Shown piece after piece: positions 1 to 10,595 of a stretch of DNA of 64,000 bases. The stretch lies in NCBI GenBank assembly GCA_026990765.1, contig JALXCV010000151.1, positions 34,353-98,352 of the forward strand, given 5' to 3'. The translations under genes and the position numbers were made by a program. Origin of the DNA: Hyphomicrobiales bacterium (lineage in GTDB: Bacteria > Pseudomonadota > Alphaproteobacteria > Rhizobiales > Aestuariivirgaceae). Position 1 is the first letter of the stretch. Every line of letters starts with the position of its first letter. Under the pieces are notes generated by a model. The model was given only the letters and a program-made list of their open reading frames with translations. It was not told the DNA's origin and searched no databases.

Positions 1-1
1 G

Positions 2-1990
2 CACAAAGACAACCCTGTCCATTGGCATGCCTGGAATGAAAAAACCCTGGAACTTGCAAAAACATTGGACAGGCCTGTTCTGTTATCAATCGGATATTCA
101 TCATGCCACTGGTGCCATGTCATGGCGCATGAAAGTTTTGAAGACCAGCAAACCGCAAATCTGATGAACCAATATTTTCTCAACATCAAGGTTGATCGTG
201 AAGAGTTCCCTGATGTTGATAAAATATATATGAGTGCTCTGCATTGTCTTGGCATACAGGGCGGCTGGCCATTGACGATGTTTCTTACACCAGATGCAAA
301 GCCATTTTGGGGCGGAACCTATTTCCCACCGAAACCGGCATTTAACCGTCCAGGATTTAAGCAGGTACTGTTTTCAATCGCACAATTATGGAAAAACCGC
401 CGTCATGAAATAGTGGAAAATTCTGATGGTCTTCAACAGATCATGCTGAACATTCAGGACACTTCTGGTGATTCTTCATTTCAGTTAAATATGAGCTTCT
501 TACAATTGGCAGCCAGGCAGATCATTGAGAATACAGATTTTTTGTATGGAGGTCTCAAAGGAGCCCCCAAATTTCCTCAGACACTGATATATGATTTCCT
601 GTGGAAAATGTATCTGAAAACAAAAACTGACAAATATTCTCACGCTGTAATAACCACATTGACGAATATTTGCCAGGGCGGGATCTATGATCATCTAGCT
701 GGTGGTTTTGCCAGATATAGTACTGATGAAAGATGGCTTGTCCCGCATTTTGAAAAAATGCTTTATGACAATGCATTACTACTCAAGCTACTAAATGAAG
801 TCAGCAAAATCTCTTCTAATAAATTATTTCGTCAGCGAATCGAAGAAACTGTACACTGGCTATTTTCTGAAATGATCAATAAAAATGACACTTTCTCATC
901 CAGCATCGATGCTGACAGCGAGGGTAGAGAAGGTAAATTCTATGTCTGGTCAAAGTCAGAAATTATAGCGATTTTACCAGATAATTCCGCAAAGGATTTT
1001 TGCCATTATTATAATGTGACTACCAAAGGAAACTGGGAAGGAACAAATATCCTGAACCGGCTTACATCAAAAAACCCTGACGATAAAGAAACAAAATCCA
1101 GGATTGACCAGGCTCGCAAATTATTACTGAATGAACGTAACAAACGCATTAAACCGGCAACAGATGACAAATCACTGGTTGACTGGAACGCATTAACGGT
1201 CTGTGCCCTGATTGAAATTGCAATGGTACAGGATCGCCATGAATATTATCTGGTAGCTGAAAAATGCTATAATCAAATCACCGCATTACATTTCAAAGAT
1301 AAAATTCTTTATCACTCATATCGGGATGGATTGGTCAGGAACCCGGCCAGTGCTGATGATTATGCAAATTTTATCAATGCTGCAATAACCATGTTTGAAG
1401 CAAGCCAGCAGCCTCAATATCTTGATGATGCCAAATCCCTGTTCACTTCAATGCTTGACCTGTTTTATGATGAGCAGTCAGGTGGGTTTTATTACACATC
1501 GCAATTATCAGGTGAGCTGATTATCAGAACCAGATCAGCCAGCGATGATGTTACCCCTAACGCAAATGCAACTATGCTGGATAATCTCAACAGATTATAT
1601 TTTCTGACCGGCCATGAAAAATACAGATCAATAGCCAATAAAATAATACATTGCTTTTCTGATCAGCTGCAGCAAAATGCTATTTCACATTCCGGGTTTC
1701 TCTCAGGCTTTCTGCAATGGAGTAACCAGTCTTGCGCAATAATAGTCAATCCGGCAAATGATAAAACCGGCAGGTCTTTAATTTCACAATTATTCAAACT
1801 GCCAATGCGCCCGGTAATCTTGATGGTAGATGCAAACGACAAATTCAGTGTTGATCATCCCGCCAACAACAAGCCTTGCATCAATAACAAAACAACCCTT
1901 TATATCTGTACTGAAAATAGTTGTTCTGCCCCGGTCACTGATTTTTCAGATATCGGCTCGCTATTTGCTGATAATTCAAACATTCATTGA
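2..1990 (+). CDS. Thioredoxin-domain protein, YyaL/DUF255 family (5' truncated by window start)
   Basis: Frame is open from base 2 ([13 protein letters not shown]...); [18 protein letters not shown] motif typical of the DUF255/YyaL family. The ORF-track start at 65 is TTG and internal. Confidence 0.9.
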   Translation, partial: HKDNPVHWHAWNEKTLELAKTLDRPVLLSIGYSSCHWCHVMAHESFEDQQTANLMNQYFLNIKVDREEFPDVDKIYMSALHCLGIQGGWPLTMFLTPDAKPFWGGTYFPPKPAFNRPGFKQVLFSIAQLWKNRRHEIVENSDGLQQIMLNIQDTSGDSSFQLNMSFLQLAARQIIENTDFLYGGLKGAPKFPQTLIYDFLWKMYLKTKTDKYSHAVITTLTNICQGGIYDHLAGGFARYSTDERWLVPHFEKMLYDNALLLKLLNEVSKISSNKLFRQRIEETVHWLFSEMINKNDTFSSSIDADSEGREGKFYVWSKSEIIAILPDNSAKDFCHYYNVTTKGNWEGTNILNRLTSKNPDDKETKSRIDQARKLLLNERNKRIKPATDDKSLVDWNALTVCALIEIAMVQDRHEYYLVAEKCYNQITALHFKDKILYHSYRDGLVRNPASADDYANFINAAITMFEASQQPQYLDDAKSLFTSMLDLFYDEQSGGFYYTSQLSGELIIRTRSASDDVTPNANATMLDNLNRLYFLTGHEKYRSIANKIIHCFSDQLQQNAISHSGFLSGFLQWSNQSCAIIVNPANDKTGRSLISQLFKLPMRPVILMVDANDKFSVDHPANNKPCINNKTTLYICTENSCSAPVTDFSDIGSLFADNSNIH

Positions 1991-3259
1991 TTCAAAGAAT
2001 TCTGCATTGTCCTTGGTCTGGCGCAATTTATCCAGCAGAAACTCCATAGCATCAATGGTTCCCATCGGATTGAGAATACGGCGTAAAACAAAAGTTTTCT
2101 TTAATAGTAGCGGGTCGACAAGAAGCTCTTCTTTTCTGGTTCCTGATTTCAGAATATCAATGGCCGGGAATACTCTCTTGTCAGCAACTTTCCTGTCAAG
2201 AACGATTTCTGAATTGCCAGTTCCCTTGAATTCTTCAAAAATCACCTCATCCATACGGCTGCCCGTATCAATCAGTGCTGTTGAAATAATTGTCAGTGAA
2301 CCACCTTCCTCGATGTTTCTGGCAGCACCAAAAAATCTTTTAGGCCTCTGTAACGCATTAGCATCAACGCCACCGGTCAGAACCTTGCCTGAAGAAGGCA
2401 CCACCGTATTATATGCTCTGCCCAGTCTGGTTATCGAATCAAGCAGAATAACCACATCGCGGCCATGCTCAACCAGCCTTTTGGCTTTCTCGATAACCAT
2501 TTCAGTCACTTGTACGTGCCTGGTAGCTGGTTCATCAAAAGTTGAACTGATAACCTCACCCTTAACCGAACGCTGCATGTCGGTAACTTCTTCTGGCCTT
2601 TCATCGATCAGCAAGACAATAAGAAAGCACTCTGGATGATTAGTGGCAATCGACTGGGCAATATTCTGTAGCAGTACAGTTTTACCGGTTCTAGGTGGAG
2701 CAACAATCAACCCGCGCTGGCCTTTGCCCAACGGGGCCACCAGATCAATTACCCTGTCTGAATAGTCTTTGCGCGAAGTCTGAATTACTTCCATTTCAAG
2801 CCGCTCATCAGGATATAGAGGTGTAAGATTATCGAAATGAACCTTGTGCCTGGCCTTTTCAGGGTCTTCAAAATTAATTTTATTCACCCGCAACAGGGCA
2901 AAATAGCGTTCTCCATCTTTTGGGCTTCTTATTTCACCTTCAACCGTATCTCCGGTTTTGAGACTGAATTTTCTTATCTGGCTGGGACTGACATAGATAT
3001 CATCAGGACCGGCCAGATAATTTGCATCAGCTGACCGCAGAAAACCAAACCCGTCCTGCAATATTTCAACTACACCTTCACCAATAATATCAACTTCACG
3101 ATCGGCCAGCTCTTTCAAAATTGCAAACATCAATTCCTGTTTACGAAGTGCACTGGCATTTTCAACATCCATTTCTTCAGCAAACAATAATAAATCAGCT
3201 GGAGATTTTTCTTTCAGATCACGCAGTTTAATTTGAGTTAAGTCTTTTATATCCGTCAT
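1976..3259 (-). CDS. rho: Transcription termination factor Rho
   Basis: 427 aa; [34 protein letters not shown] and [35 protein letters not shown] are Rho signatures. Confidence 0.98.
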   Translation of the reverse strand: MTDIKDLTQIKLRDLKEKSPADLLLFAEEMDVENASALRKQELMFAILKELADREVDIIGEGVVEILQDGFGFLRSADANYLAGPDDIYVSPSQIRKFSLKTGDTVEGEIRSPKDGERYFALLRVNKINFEDPEKARHKVHFDNLTPLYPDERLEMEVIQTSRKDYSDRVIDLVAPLGKGQRGLIVAPPRTGKTVLLQNIAQSIATNHPECFLIVLLIDERPEEVTDMQRSVKGEVISSTFDEPATRHVQVTEMVIEKAKRLVEHGRDVVILLDSITRLGRAYNTVVPSSGKVLTGGVDANALQRPKRFFGAARNIEEGGSLTIISTALIDTGSRMDEVIFEEFKGTGNSEIVLDRKVADKRVFPAIDILKSGTRKEELLVDPLLLKKTFVLRRILNPMGTIDAMEFLLDKLRQTKDNAEFFESMNV

Positions 3260-3435
3260 GCAGAACAGCCTTGAATTCCCTGTTTTCGGGAAGTTATCAA
3301 AATATCATGGTAAGGATCGCTAAAAAGCGATCAGAGGAAGGGTATCGTACAATCAATTGTACAACAACAGTTGCAGTATACCAAATATCTCATTATTTGA
3401 AAACAACAATCTTATTATCAATCATGAGCAAACAA

Positions 3436-4503
3436 TCAGCCTGACTTGTTATCATATTCCCTGACGATATCAATCATCTGTGACACATGCTCTACATCAG
3501 TTGTTTGCCTGATACCGTGACCCAGATTGAATATATGCCTGTCCTTTGGCAGATGTTGTAAAATATGTTCAATATTTATTGCAAGTCCAGGTCCACCGCA
3601 ATCAAGCAGTACCGGGTCAAGATTACCCTGAACAACAGTTTTACCAATCAGATTATCCCTGATCCAGGCAAGCGACAAATTGGATTCAACTCCAACAGCA
3701 GATACATCCACCCTGTCGACAAATTCTTCCTGACCACTACCAAGACCACGGGCAAAACCGATAATCGGAACAGTGATACCCTTATCCCTCAAGCCGCTGA
3801 TAATTCTGGAAATCGGTTTGAAACAGTATTTGCCCCTGAAAATATCTGGCAGGTCACTGGCCCAGCTGTCAAATATCTGCAAAACTTCAACACCACCTGC
3901 AACCTGCATTGCCAAATATTCAATTGAGGTTTCAACCAAAATATCAATTAACTGGTCAAACCACGCCTCACCTGAAAAAGCCGCCTTTTTTGCCAGCGCT
4001 CTGTCAGAAGATGTTCCACCTTCAATCATATAAGTGGCAACCGTCCATGGTGCCCCACAAAACCCGATAAAGCTTTCATGTGGTTTCAATTGTGGCTTTA
4101 CCAGTTTAACCGTTTCAATGATCGGTCCAAGTATTTCAGCAATTCTGTTATCATCGAGCTTGCTTACATCATCTTTGCTTCTGACAGTTTGCAGAACCGG
4201 GCCTTCATTCTCGACAAAATCCAGTGTCGATCCCAATGCCTGGGGAATAACCAGAATATCTGAAAACAGGATTGCTGCATCAAGATCAAATCTTCTCAGA
4301 GGTTGAATGGTAACTTCAGCAGCAAGTTCTGGCGTATAACACAATTTCAAAAAAGAACCTGCCTGTTCTCTTACCTGTTTGTATTCTTTGAGATATCTGC
4401 CAGCTTGTCGCATAAACCATAATGGCCTTCTGCTAACAGCTCTACCATTCAGAACATTTAGTAATTCCTTTTGGGAGGAAGCTGAACTGACTGATTCAAT
4501 CAT
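3436..4503 (-). CDS. hemE: Uroporphyrinogen decarboxylase
   Basis: RRPLWFMRQAGRYLKEYK, GFCGAPWTVATYMIEGG, NLGHGI motifs. Confidence 0.97.
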   Translation of the reverse strand: MIESVSSASSQKELLNVLNGRAVSRRPLWFMRQAGRYLKEYKQVREQAGSFLKLCYTPELAAEVTIQPLRRFDLDAAILFSDILVIPQALGSTLDFVENEGPVLQTVRSKDDVSKLDDNRIAEILGPIIETVKLVKPQLKPHESFIGFCGAPWTVATYMIEGGTSSDRALAKKAAFSGEAWFDQLIDILVETSIEYLAMQVAGGVEVLQIFDSWASDLPDIFRGKYCFKPISRIISGLRDKGITVPIIGFARGLGSGQEEFVDRVDVSAVGVESNLSLAWIRDNLIGKTVVQGNLDPVLLDCGGPGLAINIEHILQHLPKDRHIFNLGHGIRQTTDVEHVSQMIDIVREYDNKSG

Positions 4504-4877
4504 AAAAAGAATCCTTTTTGTTGATGTTTATGGACTGTTGATTTGCGGTAATACATTTATTCACAAAATTTCAAAAGCCAAATAAGTTTTCAACTTTATC
4601 AATGAAAAACGCAATAGATAGTTGGTGAATAAAAAACAGTGATAATTCAAAGCTCTAATAAGCCGGGGTAATTTTTATCAACAGTTTATCCAAACTTTAT
4701 TTGTTTTCCAGCAAATCACCATATAATTTTCCACCAGCTTCTGACCGGAAACAGGACTGGATAACTCAATAATAATAAACTATGTAAATTCACCAGATCG
4801 TACTTATCCTGTGTTTTACCGGTTTTAATCACTTAAAGGCCACAGCTTTGTGAAAAAGAAACAACAGTTTTTCCACA
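4504..4877. other. Candidate chromosomal origin of replication (oriC)
   Basis: AT-rich divergent intergenic region between hemE (-) and the DUF299 gene (+). DnaA-box matches: TTATTCACA 4557-4565 and TTTTCCACA 4869-4877 (fit TTWTNCACA); near matches TTATTCACC (rc 4624-4632), TTATCAACA 4675-4683, TTATCCAAA 4686-4694, TTTTCCACC 4727-4735. The hemE/RP001 neighbourhood is the known origin context in Caulobacter and Rickettsia. Confidence 0.7.
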
Positions 4878-5683
4878 TGCACCTTGTGTCAGACGCCACA
4901 GGTGAAACCATCAGAACAGTTGCCCGGGCAGCTACTGCTCATTATGTAAATCATGAACCGGTTGAGCATGTTTATGCCTTGGTAAGAACTGAAAATCAGT
5001 TGAACAGTGTCATTGAAAAGATTGAAAAACAACCAGGTATTGTACTTTTCACCATTGTAGATGAAAAATTGCGAATAAATATCGAAACCAAATGTCGTGA
5101 AAACAGTATTCCATGTATTTCAATTCTGGATCCGGTAATTACATCCCTGGCAAAATATCTGAATGCTGAATCCAGTCCCAAGATTGGTCGCCAGCATGAA
5201 CTGGATGCTGATTATTTTAACCGGATTGATGCGCTGAATTTCACCATGCTTCATGATGATGGCCAGCATACTTCTGACCTTGAAGATTCTGATATTATTC
5301 TGGTGGGCATCTCGAGAACATCAAAAACCCCTACCAGCATATATTTGGCAAACAGGGGAATAAAAGTGGCAAATATTCCACTTGTTCCTGAAATCCCAAT
5401 ACCTGAAGAGTTGAAAACTATCAAATCACCGCTTGCTATCGGCTTGATTGCATCCACCCAGCGTATATCTCAAATAAGACGCAACCGGCTCCAGGCAATT
5501 TCAGATACAAATAACACACCCTATACGGACAGAATGTCAATTAATGCCGAGATTGCCTATATGAAAAAATTATGTGCTACCTATAACTGGCCAATAATCG
5601 ATGTTACCCGCCGCTCCATAGAAGAAACCGCAGCGGCAATCATGAACCTGTACAGCCATCGAAAATCGGGAATAGGATATTGA
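4850..5683 (+). CDS. Pyruvate,phosphate dikinase regulatory protein-like kinase/pyrophosphorylase (DUF299/PPSR)
   Basis: MHLVSDATGETIRTVARAA, VGISRTSKTPTSIYLANRGIKVANIPLVP motifs; GTG start. Confidence 0.93.
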   Translation: MKKKQQFFHMHLVSDATGETIRTVARAATAHYVNHEPVEHVYALVRTENQLNSVIEKIEKQPGIVLFTIVDEKLRINIETKCRENSIPCISILDPVITSLAKYLNAESSPKIGRQHELDADYFNRIDALNFTMLHDDGQHTSDLEDSDIILVGISRTSKTPTSIYLANRGIKVANIPLVPEIPIPEELKTIKSPLAIGLIASTQRISQIRRNRLQAISDTNNTPYTDRMSINAEIAYMKKLCATYNWPIIDVTRRSIEETAAAIMNLYSHRKSGIGY

Positions 5684-6282
5684 TACTAACACCAGGTCTT
5701 ATTCTGGCTTCTGCCAGTATCAGCAGACAGAATCTTCTCAAACAGGCAAATGTTGCCTTTAAAGCGCAAACATCTCCGGTTGATGAAGAAATTATTAAAC
5801 AGACATTTTTAAAAGATGGTCAAATAGAAGATCTGGCCATGGTTCTTGCCCAGGCCAAAGCCTTGTCAGTTAGTGAAAGCCAGAAGCAATCACTGGTTAT
5901 TGGAGCAGACCAGACTTTGTTATTTGATGGCAGGGTTTTTGACAAACCATCATCAATTGAGAATGCCCGCGATCAGTTGCTGCAACTGCGTGGCAAGACT
6001 CACAGGCTGGAAACAGCTGTATGTGTTATGCGCAACAGCGAATTGCTGTTTTCTGTTTCAGAAAGCAACTGGATGACAATGCGTGATTTCTCCCCGCAAT
6101 TTCTTGGGCATTATCTGGCGCTGGAAGGTGAAAATGTCAGATCATCTGTAGGTGGCTATAAAATTGAAGGGTCCGGGTTACAGATGTTTGACAAGATTGA
6201 GGGTGATTTCTTTTCCATTTTGGGATTGCCAATGCTGCCATTATTAAAATTCCTTAGAAGCGAAGGAATAATTGAAAACTGA
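5680..6282 (+). CDS. maf: Maf-like nucleoside triphosphate pyrophosphatase
   Basis: LASASISRQNLLKQA, VIGADQTL, GKTHRLETAVCVM, VGGYKIEG motifs; TTG start overlapping the previous stop by 4 nt. Confidence 0.93.
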   Translation: MILTPGLILASASISRQNLLKQANVAFKAQTSPVDEEIIKQTFLKDGQIEDLAMVLAQAKALSVSESQKQSLVIGADQTLLFDGRVFDKPSSIENARDQLLQLRGKTHRLETAVCVMRNSELLFSVSESNWMTMRDFSPQFLGHYLALEGENVRSSVGGYKIEGSGLQMFDKIEGDFFSILGLPMLPLLKFLRSEGIIEN

Positions 6283-7124
6283 TGGTTGCAAAGAAGATAA
6301 AAGCCTGTGTGATTGGTGATCCAATAAAGCATTCCCGATCCCCTGTTATTCACAAATACTGGTTGAAAAAATACGGTATTGCCGGGGATTATGTAAAACA
6401 ACATGTATTATCAGACAATCTGGCAGATTTCATCACCAGGCTGGAAGAACATGAATATGCAGGTTGCAATGTAACAATCCCGCATAAACAGGATGTGTTT
6501 TCCCTGGTTGAAGTCAATGACCCAGTAACTCGCGCCATTGGTGCCATTAATACAATCTATATTGAAGATGGCAAAAAGTATGGCATCAACACAGATGGTA
6601 CAGGTTTTCTGCTCAACTTGACTTCAACAATCAAACACTGGGAATCCAGAGGCAAAACTGCCCTGATTATAGGGGCCGGTGGAGCTGCCAGAGCCATTAT
6701 CGCCTCACTGATGGCTGATGGTATTGATAAAATTATCATTGCCAACCGAACCAAACAAAACTCAAGGGCACTGGCCGCATATTTTTCCAAAACTATTGAT
6801 ACTATACATATCGACAATGATGAGATCAGCAAAACAAGACCAGATTTGCTGGTAAACACCACAAGTCTTGGAATGACCGGACAACCTGAACTTGATATTG
6901 ATCTTTCAGTTTTACCAGCATCATGTGTAATCAGTGATATTGTCTATTCTCCACTCGAGACAAAACTTCTGCGCGAGGCTGCAGCTTCAGGTTTTGCAAT
7001 TGTTAAAGGACTTGGAATGTTATTGCATCAGGCAGTACCCGGATTTGAGAAATGGTTTGGTGTCAGGCCCGAAGTTACGCAAGATTTGTACGACTATGTA
7101 GTTTCAGACCTGGAGAAAGGTTGA
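6282..7124 (+). CDS. aroE: Shikimate dehydrogenase
   Basis: VIGDPIKHSRSPVIHKYWLKKYGI, GCNVTIPHKQ, NTDGTGF, LIIGAGGAARAI. Confidence 0.97.
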   Translation: MVAKKIKACVIGDPIKHSRSPVIHKYWLKKYGIAGDYVKQHVLSDNLADFITRLEEHEYAGCNVTIPHKQDVFSLVEVNDPVTRAIGAINTIYIEDGKKYGINTDGTGFLLNLTSTIKHWESRGKTALIIGAGGAARAIIASLMADGIDKIIIANRTKQNSRALAAYFSKTIDTIHIDNDEISKTRPDLLVNTTSLGMTGQPELDIDLSVLPASCVISDIVYSPLETKLLREAAASGFAIVKGLGMLLHQAVPGFEKWFGVRPEVTQDLYDYVVSDLEKG

Positions 7125-7125
7125 A

Positions 7126-7740
7126 ATGTTGAAAGTAGGGCTGACCGGATCAATGGCAATGGGCAAATCAACAATTGCCAATTTTTTTAAAGAGCTTGGT
7201 ATTCCGGTATTTGATTCTGACAAGGCCGTACATAAACTGTATAAAAAACAAGGTATGGCCAGCATTGAGATTGCAAGTCAATTCCCTGAAGTCATGACAG
7301 ATGGAGCAGTCGATAGACAAAAATTGTCACAGCTTGTGCAAAGAGACAATTCAGTATTGCAAAAACTGGAACAGATTGTTCACCCCATGGTGCAAGAGCT
7401 TGAAAAACAGGCGATAAAGGATGCCGCTGAAAAGCAGCAACCTTATATAATAATCGACATACCACTTTTATTTGAAACAGGAAGAATGCCGGATTTTGAT
7501 AAAATCATTGTGGTTTCAACATCTACAGCAATTCAGGAAAAAAGAATTCTGACTCGCCCTAGTATGACCAGACAGAAAATGCAGCTAATTCTCGAACGAC
7601 AAATTCCTGACAGTGAAAAACGACAACAAGCTGATTTTATTATTGATACCAGTCATACTCTCGATCATACATTTCAGCAGGTGAAACAGATTGCCAGCCA
7701 GTTAAATGTTCTTGCCAAGATTGAGGAAAGAAATGCGTGA
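7126..7740 (+). CDS. coaE: Dephospho-CoA kinase
   Basis: VGLTGSMAMGKSTIANFFKELGIPVFDSDKAVH; IIDIPLLFET. Confidence 0.96.
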   Translation: MLKVGLTGSMAMGKSTIANFFKELGIPVFDSDKAVHKLYKKQGMASIEIASQFPEVMTDGAVDRQKLSQLVQRDNSVLQKLEQIVHPMVQELEKQAIKDAAEKQQPYIIIDIPLLFETGRMPDFDKIIVVSTSTAIQEKRILTRPSMTRQKMQLILERQIPDSEKRQQADFIIDTSHTLDHTFQQVKQIASQLNVLAKIEERNA

Positions 7741-8431
7741 GATTGTTCTTGATACTGAAACCACCGGCCTTGATCCAGCTACCGGTGATCGTATTGTTGA
7801 GATTGGTGCTCTTGAACTTATCAATCATATGCCCACCGGTAAGCAGTTTCACAAATACATTAATCCGCAAAGAGACATGCCGGAAGGCGCATTTGCTGTT
7901 CACGGATTATCGGAGGAATTTTTAAGTGACAAGCCCCTGTTTGCTGAAATTGCTCAAGAGTTTGAAGATTTTATCGGTTCAGATATCCTGATAATTCACA
8001 ATGCACCTTTTGATCTGAAGTTCCTCAATTCCGAGCTGGCCAGAATTAATCGCCCTGTTCTGCTGACAGAAAGGGTAATCGATACTCTTGTCATGGCCAG
8101 AAAAAAACATCCTGCCGCGCAGAACAGCCTTGATGCCTTGTGCAAGCGGTATGGAGTCGATAACTCAATGCGTGATATGCACGGAGCCTTGCTTGATTCT
8201 GAATTGCTGGCAGGTGTTTATCTGGAGCTGATTGGCGGAAGGCAGGTATCACTTTCCTTGTCAAAAAGGCAGGTATCAAAGCCTGAAAAGCTGAAAATAA
8301 ATCAGCAACCAGTCAGTGCCAGACCAAACAAGCTGAAATCCAGGCTATCGAAAGAAGAGATTTTGGCTCATCAAAAACTTCTTGAATCTCTGTCTGCAAA
8401 TAATTTTTGGTCAACCTATTCTGAAAACTAA
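7733..8431 (+). CDS. dnaQ: DNA polymerase III epsilon subunit
   Basis: MREIVLDTETTGLDPATGDRIVEIGALEL; the ORF-track start at 7706 lies inside coaE, so the start is reassigned to ATG 7733. Confidence 0.95.
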   Translation: MREIVLDTETTGLDPATGDRIVEIGALELINHMPTGKQFHKYINPQRDMPEGAFAVHGLSEEFLSDKPLFAEIAQEFEDFIGSDILIIHNAPFDLKFLNSELARINRPVLLTERVIDTLVMARKKHPAAQNSLDALCKRYGVDNSMRDMHGALLDSELLAGVYLELIGGRQVSLSLSKRQVSKPEKLKINQQPVSARPNKLKSRLSKEEILAHQKLLESLSANNFWSTYSEN

Positions 8432-8432
8432 A

Positions 8433-8466
8433 AAGGGTTTTCTGCAATAAGTAACAGAAAACCCTT
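8433..8466. terminator. Bidirectional hairpin terminator between convergent dnaQ and secB
   Basis: AAGGGTTTTCTG-CAATAAGTAA-CAGAAAACCCTT perfect 12-bp inverted repeat between convergent genes. Confidence 0.85.
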
Positions 8467-8493
8467 CATTACTGTTTTTGCAAGCTTTAAGCT

Positions 8494-9027
8494 TTATGCT
8501 TCAGCATTCTGGCTTTCCTGCAGTCTTTGCTGGTACATGCCAGCAAAGTCAATCGGATCTAGCATCAGGGGAGGAAAGCCACCATTGCGTGTTGCATCAG
8601 CAAGGATCTGTCTGGCAAAGGGGAAAATCATCCTCGGGCATTCAACCAGAATTATTGGCTGCAAGGCGTCTTGAGGGATGTTTTCCAGACGGAAAATCCC
8701 GGCATATAACAGTTCAGCAGCAAAAACCGATTCACCTTTGTGTTTTGCTTCTGCTTCAATATGCAATTCAACTTCGAAATCATTGGGAGCCAGATTTTTG
8801 GCATTGACATTCACGGCGATGTTAATTTCAGGCTGTCCATCCTGTATGGCCAGTGTTTGCGGCGCATTTGGATTTTCAAAGGACAAATCCTTGAGATACT
8901 GCCCAAGAACATTCATAGACGGGTTGCCATCGCCTTCAGCTTCGCCTTGAGCTTCTTCTGGTGTACCATTGGGTTTTGGTGCTTTTTTGGCAGGTGTTTT
9001 CACTGCCTTTTTGGTTGCTTTTGCCAT
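8494..9027 (-). CDS. secB: Protein-export chaperone SecB
   Basis: YLKDLSFENPNAPQTL; CPRMIFPFARQILADATRNGGFPPLMLDPIDFAGMYQQR. Confidence 0.96.
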   Translation of the reverse strand: MAKATKKAVKTPAKKAPKPNGTPEEAQGEAEGDGNPSMNVLGQYLKDLSFENPNAPQTLAIQDGQPEINIAVNVNAKNLAPNDFEVELHIEAEAKHKGESVFAAELLYAGIFRLENIPQDALQPIILVECPRMIFPFARQILADATRNGGFPPLMLDPIDFAGMYQQRLQESQNAEA

Positions 9028-9135
9028 TTAAAAGAGTTTCCGCATATATGAATTAAAACAGTAACCGGCCAGAATCTTGTAATTTTGAAAGCCAATTATC
9101 CGATTGGCTAACATGTACGGTGATTATCTGCAAGA

Positions 9136-9666
9136 CTATCTGTCTTTTGTTTGGTCTGAATTCCATGGTGAATTATCGTTTTCAGGGCCGATATCCTCCT
9201 TTATCTCAATGGCCTCAATATCAATTATTGTATTATCTCCGCTTTTGGGTGATCTCGTGGAATGAAATGTTGCATCATGATATTGTCGTGTATGAACATT
9301 TAGCTCGGCATTATTGCGAAACCAGTTGATTATCCAGCCGCCGATAATGCGTCGGGCAGGCGGGATTAAAAATAAAAACCCAAGACTATCAGTCAAAAAA
9401 CCGGGTGTAACCAGTAACAGTCCGGCAACAACAATAAATGCACCATCCATTACCTGTTTTATCGGCAGCTTTTGCCGGTCCATCTGTCGGCGTGCTTCAT
9501 TTATGACAGCAAAGCCCTGTTGGCGCACCAGAACGGCACCAATTATAGCTGTCAGCACAATACCCATAAGGGTAAAACCGATACCAAAAATAGAACCGGC
9601 CTGGATAAACACGGCAATTTCCAGAACCGGGATAATAACAAAAATGGCAAAAATTATTAGCGGCAA
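9136..9666 (-). CDS. FxsA family membrane protein
   Basis: LPLIIFAIFVIIPVLEIAVFIQAGSIFG...GALLLVTPGFLTDSLGFLFLIPPAR type sequence; TTG start with upstream AAAGGAG preferred to the track's 10008 start. Confidence 0.88.
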   Translation of the reverse strand: MPLIIFAIFVIIPVLEIAVFIQAGSIFGIGFTLMGIVLTAIIGAVLVRQQGFAVINEARRQMDRQKLPIKQVMDGAFIVVAGLLLVTPGFLTDSLGFLFLIPPARRIIGGWIINWFRNNAELNVHTRQYHDATFHSTRSPKSGDNTIIDIEAIEIKEDIGPENDNSPWNSDQTKDR

Positions 9667-9858
9667 CGAGAATTCTCCTTTAGCAATCAACCGGGCTGAT
9701 GATTGGCTTTTACTTAAAAATATGCTTTTTCTTGAAACACTGTCTGGTGTTTTGTACTTGCTATCATATATGTAGTTACAGACAACTTTAAACGGCACTC
9801 CTTTATGAATATGCTTTTGTTGAGGAAAAACACCGGATAAATATAGGTATCCAGCTAG

Positions 9859-10575
9859 ATGAATAGTGTATTTGGTGATCCAGTCACAATTATTTTTATG
9901 ATTGCTGCTGTGATAATATTTTTTAAACTGCGCAGTGTTCTGGGAACCAGAACTGGGCATGAACGTGAAATAGACCCGTTTTCTCCCCCTGAACGACGCA
10001 AACAGCAACCGGTCAACAATACCGGGGATGATAATATTATTACATTGCCATCAAAAACAGGTCGCGAAAGAGAGCTTGAAGAACAGGTTCCTGTCTGGAA
10101 GGGTGTTGCAGAGCCAGATAGTTCGCTTGCTGCAGGCCTTGAACTTGTCTCACAGGCTGACAAGTCCTTTAGTGTCGAATCATTTCTTGCCGGTGCGAAA
10201 ACAGCCTATGAAATGATAGTCACCAGTTTTGCCAAAGGTGACAAGAAAACCTTGAAATCGCTATTGTCAAAAGATGTGTATACCGGGTTTTCCAGTGTCA
10301 TAGACCAGCGAAATTCCAGCAGGCAGGTCATGGATACCCAGTTCATTGGCATTGACAAGGCAGAAATCGTTGCGGCCAGCATGGAAGGCAGAAATGCCAA
10401 TATAACTGTCAATTTTGTCAGTGAAATGATTTCTGTGCTTAAAGACTCCTCCGGCGATATAATTGACGGTGATCCAGAAGAAATAAAAACAGTTACTGAT
10501 ATCTGGACATTCCAGCACGATACTCAATCACGCGATCCAAACTGGGTCCTTGTGGCAACACAAGGTTCTGGCTGA
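9859..10575 (+). CDS. Tim44-like domain protein (TimA-type)
   Basis: N-terminal TM segment followed by a Tim44-like C-terminal domain (FLAGAKTAYEMIVTSFAKGDKKTLKSLLSKDVYTGF); located next to secB/fxsA. Confidence 0.85.
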   Translation: MNSVFGDPVTIIFMIAAVIIFFKLRSVLGTRTGHEREIDPFSPPERRKQQPVNNTGDDNIITLPSKTGRERELEEQVPVWKGVAEPDSSLAAGLELVSQADKSFSVESFLAGAKTAYEMIVTSFAKGDKKTLKSLLSKDVYTGFSSVIDQRNSSRQVMDTQFIGIDKAEIVAASMEGRNANITVNFVSEMISVLKDSSGDIIDGDPEEIKTVTDIWTFQHDTQSRDPNWVLVATQGSG

Positions 10576-10595
10576 TTGCCGGTTGAAGGTAAATT

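Noticed and set aside
1830-2639. 269-aa plus-strand ORF
   Set aside because: Lies antisense to rho; low-complexity Ser/Leu-rich translation with no recognisable motif.
9667-10008. 114-aa N-terminal extension of the fxsA-like ORF
   Set aside because: The extension overlaps the divergent Tim44-like gene start and is not membrane-protein-like; a TTG start with good ribosome binding site exists at 9666.
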